Source: Stieleria bergensis | GTDB lineage: Bacteria > Planctomycetota > Planctomycetia > Pirellulales > Pirellulaceae | Length of the DNA: 64,000 bases | NCBI GenBank assembly: GCA_007745635.1 | Contig: CP036272.1 | Span: 6,811,566-6,875,565 of the forward strand | Direction: 5' to 3' | In this document: positions 8,893 through 17,993 of the stretch, one piece after another | How the letters are laid out: the number at the start of each line of letters is the position of its first letter | Numbering within the stretch: the stretch's first letter is position 1 | Program-made: the position numbers and the translations under genes | Notes under the pieces: generated by a model | What the model was told of the DNA's origin: nothing | The model's input: only the letters and a program-made list of their open reading frames with translations | The model's database searches: none

Positions 8893-9908
8893 TCATCATC
8901 CTCCTGCGATCGTTCTGCGGTGATGCGATTGTAGACATCGCTGAACGCAAAGCCTTTGGAAAAGTAATCTCGGCATCGTTGGCGGAACGCATCCACGTCG
9001 ACGTCTTCGACAATCTGCATCGTTCCGTCCACTCGCCATTCGTCGATCAGCCGTTTTTCGTCCTTGATCAACCCAGCGTAAACCTCGTTCCCCAGTTCCT
9101 GGATGGATTCGAGTAGTGCTTTCTGCTGATCAGCTGTCAGGCGTTTCCACTTGCGTTCGTTGACTAGAATCTGCAACGACGACTGGATGTGACCGGTCAG
9201 ATTCAGACACTCCTGGACTTCGTGAAAACCCATCGACTTGATCACTGGCACCGGGTTCTCTTGGCCGTCGGCAATCCCCTGCTGTAAAGCAAGATAGACT
9301 TCGCTAAATGAAATTGGCATGGGACTTGCGCCAAGCGCCTCGCCGGAAGCTTGAAAGATCCTTGCCGCGGGCGAGCGCAGTCGAAAACTCTTTAGATCAT
9401 TCGGATGGCGAATGGGAACATTCGATGTCACATGCCGTGACCCATAAGCCCAGGTATCCAGCACGCGCACGTCATACTTTTTGCGTAGCGCCTCCCACTC
9501 AGGAGCCATTTCATCGCTTCGAGCGATTTCCAGCATGTGGTCAAGATCGCGAGAGACGAACGCGGCGTCCAGAACACCAATCGGTGGATGCCACATCCCC
9601 AGAAACGATGGACCTGAGATGACCAGGTCAATCTCTCCAGCGACCAACTGCTCAAGCAATTCAGATTCGCTGCCGAGCTGTGACGCTGGATAGACCGTGA
9701 CATCAAGATGGTCAGTCTTCGCACGAAGCCGCTCGGACAGAAACTCTGTCCCATAGGTATGCGTGGGCGAGTTGACTTCATAAACATGGCCCATTCGCAA
9801 CATCACCGTTTCGTCTCCGGCTTGTTGAGAATCACAGCCACAGAGCAACAAAATGGGAAGCAGCAACAGCGGGCATAGCCATCGATCAAGCAGAGAGTCA
9901 TTTATCAT
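8889..9908 (-). CDS. dctP: TRAP transporter substrate-binding lipoprotein DctP
   Basis: This 339-residue protein is the extracytoplasmic solute receptor of the TRAP system. A lipoprotein leader ends in LCGC with the lipidated Cys at residue 25, so it is anchored rather than free. The mature part has the DctP fold markers: an early GHVYEVNSP segment, YPASQLGSESELLEQL, and the ligand-binding stretch FRLRSPAARIF whose arginine usually pairs with a substrate carboxylate. This supports an organic acid-type ligand, but which one cannot be told. It is the first gene of the operon dctP-dctQ-dctM-phyH and is followed by dctQ with a four-base overlap. Confidence 0.92.
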   Translation of the reverse strand: MINDSLLDRWLCPLLLLPILLLCGCDSQQAGDETVMLRMGHVYEVNSPTHTYGTEFLSERLRAKTDHLDVTVYPASQLGSESELLEQLVAGEIDLVISGPSFLGMWHPPIGVLDAAFVSRDLDHMLEIARSDEMAPEWEALRKKYDVRVLDTWAYGSRHVTSNVPIRHPNDLKSFRLRSPAARIFQASGEALGASPMPISFSEVYLALQQGIADGQENPVPVIKSMGFHEVQECLNLTGHIQSSLQILVNERKWKRLTADQQKALLESIQELGNEVYAGLIKDEKRLIDEWRVDGTMQIVEDVDVDAFRQRCRDYFSKGFAFSDVYNRITAERSQEDDE

Positions 9909-10349
9909 TCACTAAAATCCACTTGCAAAAGGTCGCCACGATCAGAGGGGTTGGCATGTTGTCGGCGGTCCCTATTCCGTGCGGTGAAATGGTTCCACTT
10001 GCTTCACTGAATCGTTGGCCCGCCACAATCAACGTTGTTCCATACGATTCATCAAAGACCGCTCTGCAAAAGACGTGGCGAATCAGGCCCTGGATGAATC
10101 GAGGATCTTAGCATACTTCGAATGCATTCACATCGTGGGGTCTCTCTGGCCGACAAAGGATTAGAGCCAGAATTTTGTGGCTTGGAATGGACGGTTCAAT
10201 CCCCCCGAAGGTCAACCAACGAAGGCACCGAGATCTCGGACTTGCCTCGAATCATTGAGCAAGCAACTTGAATGAAAGACTGCCACTGCTCGTCCGGCAC
10301 CTTGCCCCACGGGGCGATGACGGGGATGCGAACAGTGTTTCGCCAACGC
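9909..10349. other. Spacer with two short unclear frames
   Basis: The gap holds the dctP promoter region and the 3' flank of the DUF1501 gene. Two short frames look partly protein-like: 9923-10111 (+, containing NRWPATINVVPYDSSK) and 10196-10387 (-, containing IPVIAPWGKVPDEQWQSF, overlapping the DUF1501 gene end). Neither has a clear ribosome site or a family I recognise. They may be remnants of lost genes. Confidence 0.3.
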
Positions 10350-11753
10350 TCAGGCGATGATCTCTTTGACCACTCTGCCGTGCACATCGGTCAACCGAAA
10401 ATCTCGACCGCTGTAGCGGTAGGTCAGTTTTTCGTGATCCAGACCCATCAGATGCAAGATGGTGGCGTGCAGGTCGTGAACATGCACTTTGTTTTCGACA
10501 GCAGCGAAACCGAATTCATCCGTTGCACCGTAAGCCATGCCCCCCTTGACGCCTCCACCGGCCAGCCACATGGAAAAACCATGATGGTTGTGATCGCGAC
10601 CGTTACCGTTCTCGGCAACAGGCGTGCGACCGAATTCCCCCCCCCAGACAATCAGCGTGTCTTTCAGGAGATCGCGTTGTTTTAAGTCATTGATCAACGC
10701 GGCGATTGGCTGGTCTACATTTTTGGCTTTATCAGCGTGCGACTTGATGTTTCCATGATCGTCCCATGGTTGCCCGTTGCCGTAATAAACCTGCACCATC
10801 CGAACACCGCTTTCAACCAAACGTCGTGCAGCCAAGCAACCTTTGGCAAACTGTCCTGAGCCATAGGCATCGAGGGTTTGCTTGGTTTCTTTGCCCAGAT
10901 CAAAAACACCCTGGGCCTCGGCCTGCATGCGAAATGCCATCTCCAACGATTCGATTCGGGCGTCCAAGCGGTTGTCTTGACCACCGCGTTGCTCCAAGTG
11001 AATCTGATTCATCTTGGTCAGCAAGTCTAACTGCTGACGCTGTGCCGCTTTGGTCAGATGCGAATTGCTAATGTGCTCAATGACCCGTTTGGGATCGACG
11101 TCTTTAGCGTGATTGATGTGGGTTCCTTGGAAGACCCCTGGCAGAAAACTGTTACTCCAGAGCTGCGGCCCGACCACCGGCTTGCCGGGGCAAAGCACCA
11201 CAAACCCAGGCAAGTTTTGATTCTCCGTTCCCAAACCGTATAACAACCACGATCCCATGGCGGGGCGTGTCGGCTGCGTTTCACCACTGTTCATCATCAG
11301 CAATGACGGTTCATGGTTGGGAATATTGGTGTGCATTGATCGAATCACACAAAGATCATCAATGCACTCGCCGACTTTTGGAAAAAGATCACTGACCTCC
11401 AATCCTGACTCGCCGTAGCGTCGAAACTTGAACGGTGACATGAGCAGACCACCGGTCCTTCGCTCTGTCTTCAGGTCGGCCCCTGGTGGACGTTTGCCAT
11501 TGTATTTTTCAAGTGCCGGTTTTGGATCAAACGTATCGACTTGCGACGGGCCACCATTCATAAAAAGGTGAATGATGTGTTTCGCGCGAGGCGCAAAATG
11601 AGTGGGTTTGGGATCAAGCACTCCAGCTGTCGATGCACCAAGCGTTTGGTCCTGGGCCAGAATGCCAGCCAAACCGAGTGACCCTAAACCAATCCCCATT
11701 CGCTGGAGGGATTCACGTCGATTCAAAGCGGGGTTGGGCTGAATGTATTGCAT
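10350..11753 (-). CDS. DUF1501 protein with twin-arginine-like leader
   Basis: This 467-residue protein is of the DUF1501 family, abundant in planctomycetes and related to the alkaline phosphatase/sulfatase superfamily fold. The leader has Arg-Arg at residues 12-13 (NRRESLQRMG) followed by a hydrophobic stretch, as in Tat substrates, so folded export is likely. Family marks are HLFMNGGPSQVDTFDPKP near residue 65, the VWGGEFGRTPVAEN segment and a GRDHNHHGFSMWLAGG block, whose His and Asp residues would form a metal site. It lies 53 bases downstream of the cytochrome-domain gene 11807-14980 and is surely in the same operon. Enzymatic function is not established to my knowledge. Confidence 0.92.
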   Translation of the reverse strand: MQYIQPNPALNRRESLQRMGIGLGSLGLAGILAQDQTLGASTAGVLDPKPTHFAPRAKHIIHLFMNGGPSQVDTFDPKPALEKYNGKRPPGADLKTERRTGGLLMSPFKFRRYGESGLEVSDLFPKVGECIDDLCVIRSMHTNIPNHEPSLLMMNSGETQPTRPAMGSWLLYGLGTENQNLPGFVVLCPGKPVVGPQLWSNSFLPGVFQGTHINHAKDVDPKRVIEHISNSHLTKAAQRQQLDLLTKMNQIHLEQRGGQDNRLDARIESLEMAFRMQAEAQGVFDLGKETKQTLDAYGSGQFAKGCLAARRLVESGVRMVQVYYGNGQPWDDHGNIKSHADKAKNVDQPIAALINDLKQRDLLKDTLIVWGGEFGRTPVAENGNGRDHNHHGFSMWLAGGGVKGGMAYGATDEFGFAAVENKVHVHDLHATILHLMGLDHEKLTYRYSGRDFRLTDVHGRVVKEIIA

Positions 11754-11806
11754 GGAAAGACTTTGCTTTAAGATTCGTCTAGGGAACTGATTTTCACAGA
11801 ACGAGA

Positions 11807-14800
11807 TTAATCGACATACATCAATTCGTTGCTACCGAGCAGCACTTGGGCATAGCTTTGCCAACGCGTCAATTTATCCTCGGCAGCTTTCTCACCGGCC
11901 AGGTAATCCAATCCCAGCTGCAGCTCAGGCTGACTTGGCGAACGACCGTAGGCCAACTGAAAGGCGCGTTCAATTCTGGACGAATCATCCGCTGGTGCTT
12001 CGGTGTGCAAACGTTCCGCGAACGCTTTCGCCCGGTTGATCATGAAGGGGCTATTGAGCACAAACAGCTGTTGCTGTGGGACCGTGGTCTCGGTTCGCTT
12101 CGAACTCGTGATGTTCGCGTCGGGAAAATCAAACAACCGTAACAGGCTGTCCAATTCGTGGCGACTGATCTTTGCATAAACGGTTCTTCGCACGTTATTG
12201 GCATCGCTTAACTTTGTCGACGGCCCCTCCATGGTTCGATCCAACTGGCCAGAGACATCCAGCACGGAATCTCGCCATGCTTCAACATCAAGACGTCGGC
12301 GATTGGCTCGCCAAAGGAATCGATTGTCTGCGTCAACTTCCCGATTTGTCGCGTTGCTATCGGCGGCAAGACGGTAGGTCGCAGAAAGCATGATCTCGCG
12401 GTGCAACTGCTTCACGGACCATCCATTTTCGATGAACCTGGATGCGAGGTAATCCAGCAGAGCAGGGTGGGTAGGTGCTTCACCGAGGTTTCCAAAGTTA
12501 CTGGGCGTGCCAACGATCCCACGTCCAAAATGGTGCTGCCAAATCCGATTGACCATCACTCGTGCCGTCAGCGGGTTGTCGGGACTGGCAATGGCATTGG
12601 CCAGTTCAAGCCGCCCACTACCGGACGTGTACGATGAACGCTGCTCGCCGGCAAGAATTCTCAAGAACCGGCGCGGCGCGACTTCGCGCTGGCGAGCGGG
12701 GTTCCCGCGAACGAACACCTTCATGTCAGCAGGCCGACTCTCGGTGTAAGCGTGAGCAATGGGATACATGGATGGCGCCGAGCTTTTTGCTGTTTCGACG
12801 GCAGCCTTCAACGCAACCAACTGTTCCTTGGCAGGCCCCTCCAGAAACTTCTCTAGCTCCTTATCTGGCACAGCCAATGGTCCATCTTTTCCCAACACCA
12901 AATTCAACAGTGGCTGTCGTGTCGGTTTTTCGGTGTAGATGCAAAACTGCACGCTGGCTTGTTCACCACAGCCGCCTTGGTCAGAGCCGCTATTATCCAA
13001 GCCACCAACCGCTTCGAATCGATCGTAGCCCTCCGGTACATCAAACACGATGGTCGATTCCGCATGGACGCCGATCCCCTCTGGATACGCTTTTCCACCA
13101 ACGCGAATGGGCTGACCTGAGTGGTTTGTGTTCACTCGGGGCTGACCACCTTCGTGCCGCTTCCACTTCAGTTCAGACAGCTTCAACTCACCTTTCTCTC
13201 CGATCAGCTTCGGTGAAATCCAATCGGCGTGGTCACAACTTTTGCCGTTCCCGCCATCGTTAACAACCAGATACAGTTCTTTTGCACCGCGAATGTCCGC
13301 CGCGATCTTCGCCGTTGGCCGAGCTTTGGTCACCGTCCGCGTGACAAAACGAGGACTGCCAGGCGTGTGAGGAAGCCCTTGACCGCTGGAGTTGCGATCA
13401 ACCAAACCATCTCGCAGACGGATCTCAAGGTCAACAAGATCCTGAAATTGCTTGGCGAGGTCCTTTACTTGATCGAGGGACTTGGCATCCTTTTCCTTTG
13501 CCGGATCGAGGGTGAAGTCGTACCAAGGATCTAACGCGGAGACTTTCCCTTTCTGCTTGGGATCCAGAAAACCAACCCATCGGTTCAACAGGTACTCGTT
13601 CAGTGAACTGCTTTCAGCGATCTCCTTTTTCGCGTTGTTGTTTCCATCCGCTTGAGCGAGGCGAACGCGCCAAGCAGCGACCATGTAATCCGCGATTTGA
13701 TCCACCCGCGTTTCCGCTTCAGCAACCTTTGCTTCGGCAAAGAACTTCTTGACGCCCTCCTCCGCTTGCTTGATGACTTTTTGACCCTCGTTGTAGTTCG
13801 CAATTTCTTCCTGCGAACAGAGCGGCGCGTTATGCAGCTTGGAGCTATTAAAGATGCCCGCGAGCGAATAGTAATCCTGCGTGGGAATCGGATCGAACTT
13901 ATGGTCATGACAACGGGCACAAGACACCGTCAATCCCAAGAAACCACGCGTCAACGTGTCAACGCGATCGTCCAATTCGTCGGCCATCGCCTTCGCTTTA
14001 TCGCTGTTCTTATAGTACTGTGCACCGAGCCCAAAGAAGCCAAGTGCAATCAAGTGGTCGTGATTGCCTTCAGCCCTGGGCCCCACCAAATCGCCGGCCA
14101 CTTGCAACCTGACGAACTCGTTGTACGGCAGGTCAGAATTGAAGGCTCGAATGACCCAATCGCGATAACGATAGCCATTGGTGTTCGCTCGTACCGAGAA
14201 CGTATGCGCTTGATCTTCGGCATAGCGTGCAACATCCAACCAGTAACGTCCCCAGCGTTCTCCATAATGCTCCGAATCAAGCAACCGATCCACCAAGGCT
14301 TCAAAAGCCAACGGCGAATCATCGTTCACAAATTTTTCAACCTCCTGAGGCGTCGGCGGCAAACCGATCAGGTCAAAGGTTGCTCGGCGAATCAAGACTC
14401 GCTTGCTGGCCGGACCAACAGGAGACAAACCAAGCTGTTCGAGCTTGGACAGCGTAAAGTAGTCGATCTTGCTGGTCGGCCAATCCTTGCGTTTCACGCT
14501 TGGCAAGGCAGCTCGCTGAACCGGTTGGAACGACCAGAACTTTCCCGCTTCGTCAAAGTCGATTGCTGTTTCAGGAACGGATGTGTCATCGCGTGGATCA
14601 GGCGCACCCATCTCAATCCACTTCTTAAAATCTTCGATCACCGCGTCCGGGAGCTTGCCCTTGGGCGGCATCTCAAAACCATCGTAGTTCAGAGCGTCAA
14701 TCAACAAACTTTCATCGACATTGCCAGGCACAATCGCTGGTCCCGAATCACCACCCTGCTGGGCAGCCGCTTTGGAATCGAGCTTTAACCCGCCTTGGAT

Positions 14801-14980
14801 ATTCTTGGCCTGCAAAGAATGGCATTGATCGCAGTGTTCAACCAAAACGGGACGGATCCGAGTTTCAAAAAACTCGATCCCTTCTGCCGTAGGCGCATTG
14901 GTTTCATCGCCGATCACACAACAAGGAAACACAGCCCAGGTCAGCAAGATCCATGGAGTCACCCATCGAATCGGATTCAT
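11807..14980 (-). CDS. Secreted cytochrome-domain DUF1549/DUF1553 protein with NPCBM module
   Basis: With the start at the ATG 14978-14980 the protein has 1057 residues; this start gives a proper signal peptide, while an upstream start at 15082 adds 34 residues of poor character. Order of parts: signal peptide 1-24; PSCyt1-type domain with heme-like motif CDQCH (Cys50, Cys53, His54); DUF1549 with a second motif CARCHDHKFDP; a long charged middle; an NPCBM-type carbohydrate-binding module recognisable from YPEGIGVHAESTIVFD; and DUF1553 near the C terminus with NRIWQHHFGRGIV. It is presumably a periplasmic c-type heme protein that binds sugar polymers. The DUF1501 gene follows in the same operon. 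The reaction is unknown. Confidence 0.9.
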   Translation of the reverse strand: MNPIRWVTPWILLTWAVFPCCVIGDETNAPTAEGIEFFETRIRPVLVEHCDQCHSLQAKNIQGGLKLDSKAAAQQGGDSGPAIVPGNVDESLLIDALNYDGFEMPPKGKLPDAVIEDFKKWIEMGAPDPRDDTSVPETAIDFDEAGKFWSFQPVQRAALPSVKRKDWPTSKIDYFTLSKLEQLGLSPVGPASKRVLIRRATFDLIGLPPTPQEVEKFVNDDSPLAFEALVDRLLDSEHYGERWGRYWLDVARYAEDQAHTFSVRANTNGYRYRDWVIRAFNSDLPYNEFVRLQVAGDLVGPRAEGNHDHLIALGFFGLGAQYYKNSDKAKAMADELDDRVDTLTRGFLGLTVSCARCHDHKFDPIPTQDYYSLAGIFNSSKLHNAPLCSQEEIANYNEGQKVIKQAEEGVKKFFAEAKVAEAETRVDQIADYMVAAWRVRLAQADGNNNAKKEIAESSSLNEYLLNRWVGFLDPKQKGKVSALDPWYDFTLDPAKEKDAKSLDQVKDLAKQFQDLVDLEIRLRDGLVDRNSSGQGLPHTPGSPRFVTRTVTKARPTAKIAADIRGAKELYLVVNDGGNGKSCDHADWISPKLIGEKGELKLSELKWKRHEGGQPRVNTNHSGQPIRVGGKAYPEGIGVHAESTIVFDVPEGYDRFEAVGGLDNSGSDQGGCGEQASVQFCIYTEKPTRQPLLNLVLGKDGPLAVPDKELEKFLEGPAKEQLVALKAAVETAKSSAPSMYPIAHAYTESRPADMKVFVRGNPARQREVAPRRFLRILAGEQRSSYTSGSGRLELANAIASPDNPLTARVMVNRIWQHHFGRGIVGTPSNFGNLGEAPTHPALLDYLASRFIENGWSVKQLHREIMLSATYRLAADSNATNREVDADNRFLWRANRRRLDVEAWRDSVLDVSGQLDRTMEGPSTKLSDANNVRRTVYAKISRHELDSLLRLFDFPDANITSSKRTETTVPQQQLFVLNSPFMINRAKAFAERLHTEAPADDSSRIERAFQLAYGRSPSQPELQLGLDYLAGEKAAEDKLTRWQSYAQVLLGSNELMYVD

Positions 14981-15355
14981 TTTAACGTTCGTATGAAGCA
15001 TCCAACTGGTCGCCAGGTAGGAAGACAGAATTGTCAGGCAGGGCGGGGAAAGCAGTTGTCGCGTGGAATTGATTGGCGGCAACTCTTAGGGAGGGGCTCC
15101 TATTCTAACAACAATTTGAAGAATTCTCTGCACCAATTTTTCCCTCGCGAAATTCGGCAATTCTTTGCTCGTTTTCAACGCAATGCCGCCCGAAGACCGC
15201 GTCAGACACCACTCCCCCTGTAGCGGCGACGGCTCTGGGTCAGCAAGCAATCTGCCGGGCCATTCACCTGTCGCCCGCTGCACCAATGACGGCCAGTCCC
15301 TGTGAGTGCTAAGATCAGAAACTTCTCGTTGAGCTGAACCATCTACTGGACTGCG
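14981..15355. other. Divergent intergenic spacer
   Basis: This spacer lies between the leftward cytochrome-domain gene and a rightward small membrane protein gene. No convincing coding frame, hairpin or consensus promoter stands out. Confidence 0.45.
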
Positions 15356-15952
15356 ATGAATACTCAATTCTTCCTAACGATCTTAAGTGGCATTCTTGCC
15401 GTCAGTGCCGCGGTCGCAACGATCTTATTAAAGCGTTTACTCAACCGCCGGGACGCCACCCCAGCGGGACCGTCTGCAGATTCTAAAATCAATCCCTACG
15501 CGCCGCCGTCGACGCTAGAGAATCCGGCTAACACGGACACAGACGCCGCCTTCCCAACATCCAGTCCCCCTTTACGAAGCGTGCTACTCACTCCAGTGGC
15601 GACCGTCGTCATGGGAACCGGCGCTGGGATCGTCTCACGCTTGCTGCGACCCTATGCAAACGTCGATGGAGCACATTACGACGCGCTTGGGGCTTTGCTG
15701 ATACTATTGGTCGGTTGCCTGATCCTGATCAGCCTGAACCGAGGGACCCCAGGCCCACTCGGCCACTGGCTTTACCAATTAGAAAATTTTGCGATGTGGT
15801 CTGGGTTTGCCTGTGGATGGTCGCTGATAAACGGTGCCTTCTGGGCAGACATGATCGCCGTCAGCCTCGCATGGTGCCTAGGCTGTGCAGTGTTCGGCAG
15901 TCTGGTTTTGCTGGCATTGCAATGGTTGCGGCGACGTCGACACTCGACTTGA
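15356..15952 (+). CDS. Hypothetical membrane protein with NPYAPP motif
   Basis: This 198-residue protein has an N-terminal membrane helix (residues about 5-25), a short polar linker with the motif NPYAPP, and then four hydrophobic segments between about 75 and 190. The NPYAPP signature followed by several helices recurs in uncharacterised planctomycete membrane proteins. It ends with a basic tail (RRRRHST). No catalytic residues are evident. It stands alone between two cytochrome/DUF1501 modules of opposite orientation. The start ATG at 15356 is followed at once by a plausible signal-anchor. Confidence 0.7.
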   Translation: MNTQFFLTILSGILAVSAAVATILLKRLLNRRDATPAGPSADSKINPYAPPSTLENPANTDTDAAFPTSSPPLRSVLLTPVATVVMGTGAGIVSRLLRPYANVDGAHYDALGALLILLVGCLILISLNRGTPGPLGHWLYQLENFAMWSGFACGWSLINGAFWADMIAVSLAWCLGCAVFGSLVLLALQWLRRRRHST

Positions 15953-16303
15953 AACGGGACAATGCCGTTCGATCGGATTGGTACCGCTTGAGGCATTCAG
16001 AGAACATGGCGAAATCAAAGCGCGTGCAAGCCCCGGGAAGTCCATCGCTCCGCTGAATGCACTTGCGGAAACCCTTCCCGATGATGATGCCTGCCACATT
16101 ACAGGACGACAGTTCGAGCGGGATGTTCAGGCGTGCTGGTTCATCGAAGCCATGTGATTGTCTGGCAATTGCAGCAAGCACGTTTGGGAAGCTGGAATCC
16201 TGTGGCATGATGCGTCGCGCTCTGATAAGCTAACAGGCGATGAGTGGCTCCATTGAAGCCTCTCATTCCCGCCACTCCCTCACCCACCGCGCAAGGAACA
16301 TCG
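15953..16303. other. Intergenic spacer
   Basis: This 351-base gap precedes the DUF1549 operon. Short frames on both strands show no family features. The last bases carry the ribosome site of the next gene (AAGGA, about ten bases before the ATG at 16304). Confidence 0.45.
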
Positions 16304-17968
16304 ATGTCACGTTCATGCGTTTTAATCTTCGTGGGACTTGTCGTCGGAAGCATGACCCTGCATGCGTCCCCGTTACCAGCCACGGAACCGCTTCACCAGC
16401 AAGTGGATGCGTTGATTGAATCCCATCCAGACTTTCGCGCCCCTGCGGCGGCGCGAACCGATGACGCTTCATTCCTACGGCGCATTCATCTGGATCTGGC
16501 TGGATCGATCCCCAGCGCCACTGAAGTCCGAGAGTTTCTCGCGGACCAATCGCCCGACAAACGCGCAAAACGGATCGACAAACTGCTGGAATCGCCGCAG
16601 TACGCACGGCGGATGCAGCATGTGTTCGACGTCATGCTGATGGAGCGTCGACCGAGCATTCACATCAAGGTGCAACCGTGGCAAGACTATCTGCGCGAGT
16701 CGTTTTTGCAGAACAAATCGTGGCTGGACCTGTCACAGGAGATCCTCGCTGCGGACGGAGTCGACGAACAAACGCGTCCTGCGGCGCGCTTCCTGCTGGA
16801 TCGTGAACTCAAGATTGACAGCGTCACCCGTGACGTCGGTCGCCTCTTTCTGGGACGCGACCTGGAATGCGCTCAGTGTCATGACCATCCAGCAATCGAC
16901 GATTACCTTCAACGTCACTATTACGGAATCGCAGCGTTCATCAACCGCAGTTACATCTTCAAGGACCCCAAAACAAAACAGTCTTTGATCGGCGAAAAAG
17001 CGGAAGGCGAAATTGAATTCACATCGGTTTTTACCGATGAAAAGGACGAAACTTCACCGAGGATCCTGGATGCGCCGCCGATCTCCGATCCGCCCAACGG
17101 CGATGAGCTCTACAAGATCAAACCGGAAAAGAATGTGCGATCGGTTCCGATCTACAGCCGTCGCTTACAGCTCGCAAAATCAATCACTGATCCGTCGAAC
17201 CGGTCGTTTCGATTAAACATTGCCAATCGCATCTGGGCAATGATGATGGGTCGTGGGCTGGTAGAACCACTGGACATGTGGCATGAGGACAACCCACCGT
17301 CACACAACGAGCTTCTTGACCGGCTCGCTGATTCACTCTTGCAACATGACTATGACCTGAAATACCTGATCCGTGAACTGGCGTTATCCAAAACGTACCA
17401 GCGAAGCAGTCAGAGCCACCCACCGGTAAGTCTCGATCCCGGACAAACAACTGACTATTCGGTTGCAATTCTAAAACCTTTATCACCTGAGCAACTGGCC
17501 TGGTCGATGATGCAAGCCACCGGCTTGGTCGATCAACAAGTTGCAACACTGGTTGCCAAGCAAAGAAAGGCCGACGATCCCCAGCTTGCAGATGATCCGG
17601 TTTGGCAAGAAAACGCGCTCAACACGGCGCTGCGATCCAACACGGAAATCTTTGCCAAAGTCTTTGGCCACGAGGGCGTCCGGAATGATGGGTTCGATGC
17701 CTCGGCAGACCAAGCATTGTTCCTTCGCAACGGCGATTTACTGCAGCGTTGGGTCACGCTTAAGAATGGACTTTCAGATCGATTGACTGCTCTCGACAAC
17801 GACCAAGTTGCCGAAGAATTCTACCTGTCGATCTTCTCTCGGTTGCCAACTGCCGAGGAAGCACAGCCCATCGCCGATCTGCTGGATCAGAGCAAGCAAC
17901 GCAAAATCGATCTACAGCATTTGGTATGGGCCGGGCTGACGTCCAGCGCCTTTCGCTTTAACCACTGA
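16304..17968 (+). CDS. Secreted DUF1549/DUF1553 protein, compact form
   Basis: The ATG at 16304 is chosen because a GCAAGGA ribosome site lies about ten bases upstream and it begins a signal peptide; an in-frame ATG at 16244 adds 20 unlikely residues. The 554-residue product has DUF1549 at about 28-240 with a heme-like CAQCH (Cys189, Cys192, His193) inside CAQCHDHPAIDDY, then DUF1553 with IANRIWAMMMGRGLVEP and a late LFSRLPTAEEA-type element. It lacks the separate N-terminal cytochrome domain seen in the 1057-residue relative at 11807-14980, so this is the short architecture. It starts a three-gene operon with a DUF1501 gene 25 bases downstream and a WD40 gene. Confidence 0.9.
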   Translation: MSRSCVLIFVGLVVGSMTLHASPLPATEPLHQQVDALIESHPDFRAPAAARTDDASFLRRIHLDLAGSIPSATEVREFLADQSPDKRAKRIDKLLESPQYARRMQHVFDVMLMERRPSIHIKVQPWQDYLRESFLQNKSWLDLSQEILAADGVDEQTRPAARFLLDRELKIDSVTRDVGRLFLGRDLECAQCHDHPAIDDYLQRHYYGIAAFINRSYIFKDPKTKQSLIGEKAEGEIEFTSVFTDEKDETSPRILDAPPISDPPNGDELYKIKPEKNVRSVPIYSRRLQLAKSITDPSNRSFRLNIANRIWAMMMGRGLVEPLDMWHEDNPPSHNELLDRLADSLLQHDYDLKYLIRELALSKTYQRSSQSHPPVSLDPGQTTDYSVAILKPLSPEQLAWSMMQATGLVDQQVATLVAKQRKADDPQLADDPVWQENALNTALRSNTEIFAKVFGHEGVRNDGFDASADQALFLRNGDLLQRWVTLKNGLSDRLTALDNDQVAEEFYLSIFSRLPTAEEAQPIADLLDQSKQRKIDLQHLVWAGLTSSAFRFNH

Positions 17969-17993
17969 ACACTCAGGTTGCCGGAGAAAACTG

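Noticed and set aside
13652-14788. 378-codon plus-strand frame opposite the cytochrome-domain gene
   Set aside because: It lies entirely inside the DUF1549/1553 gene on the minus strand; the peptide is Arg/His-rich without motifs, a typical shadow.
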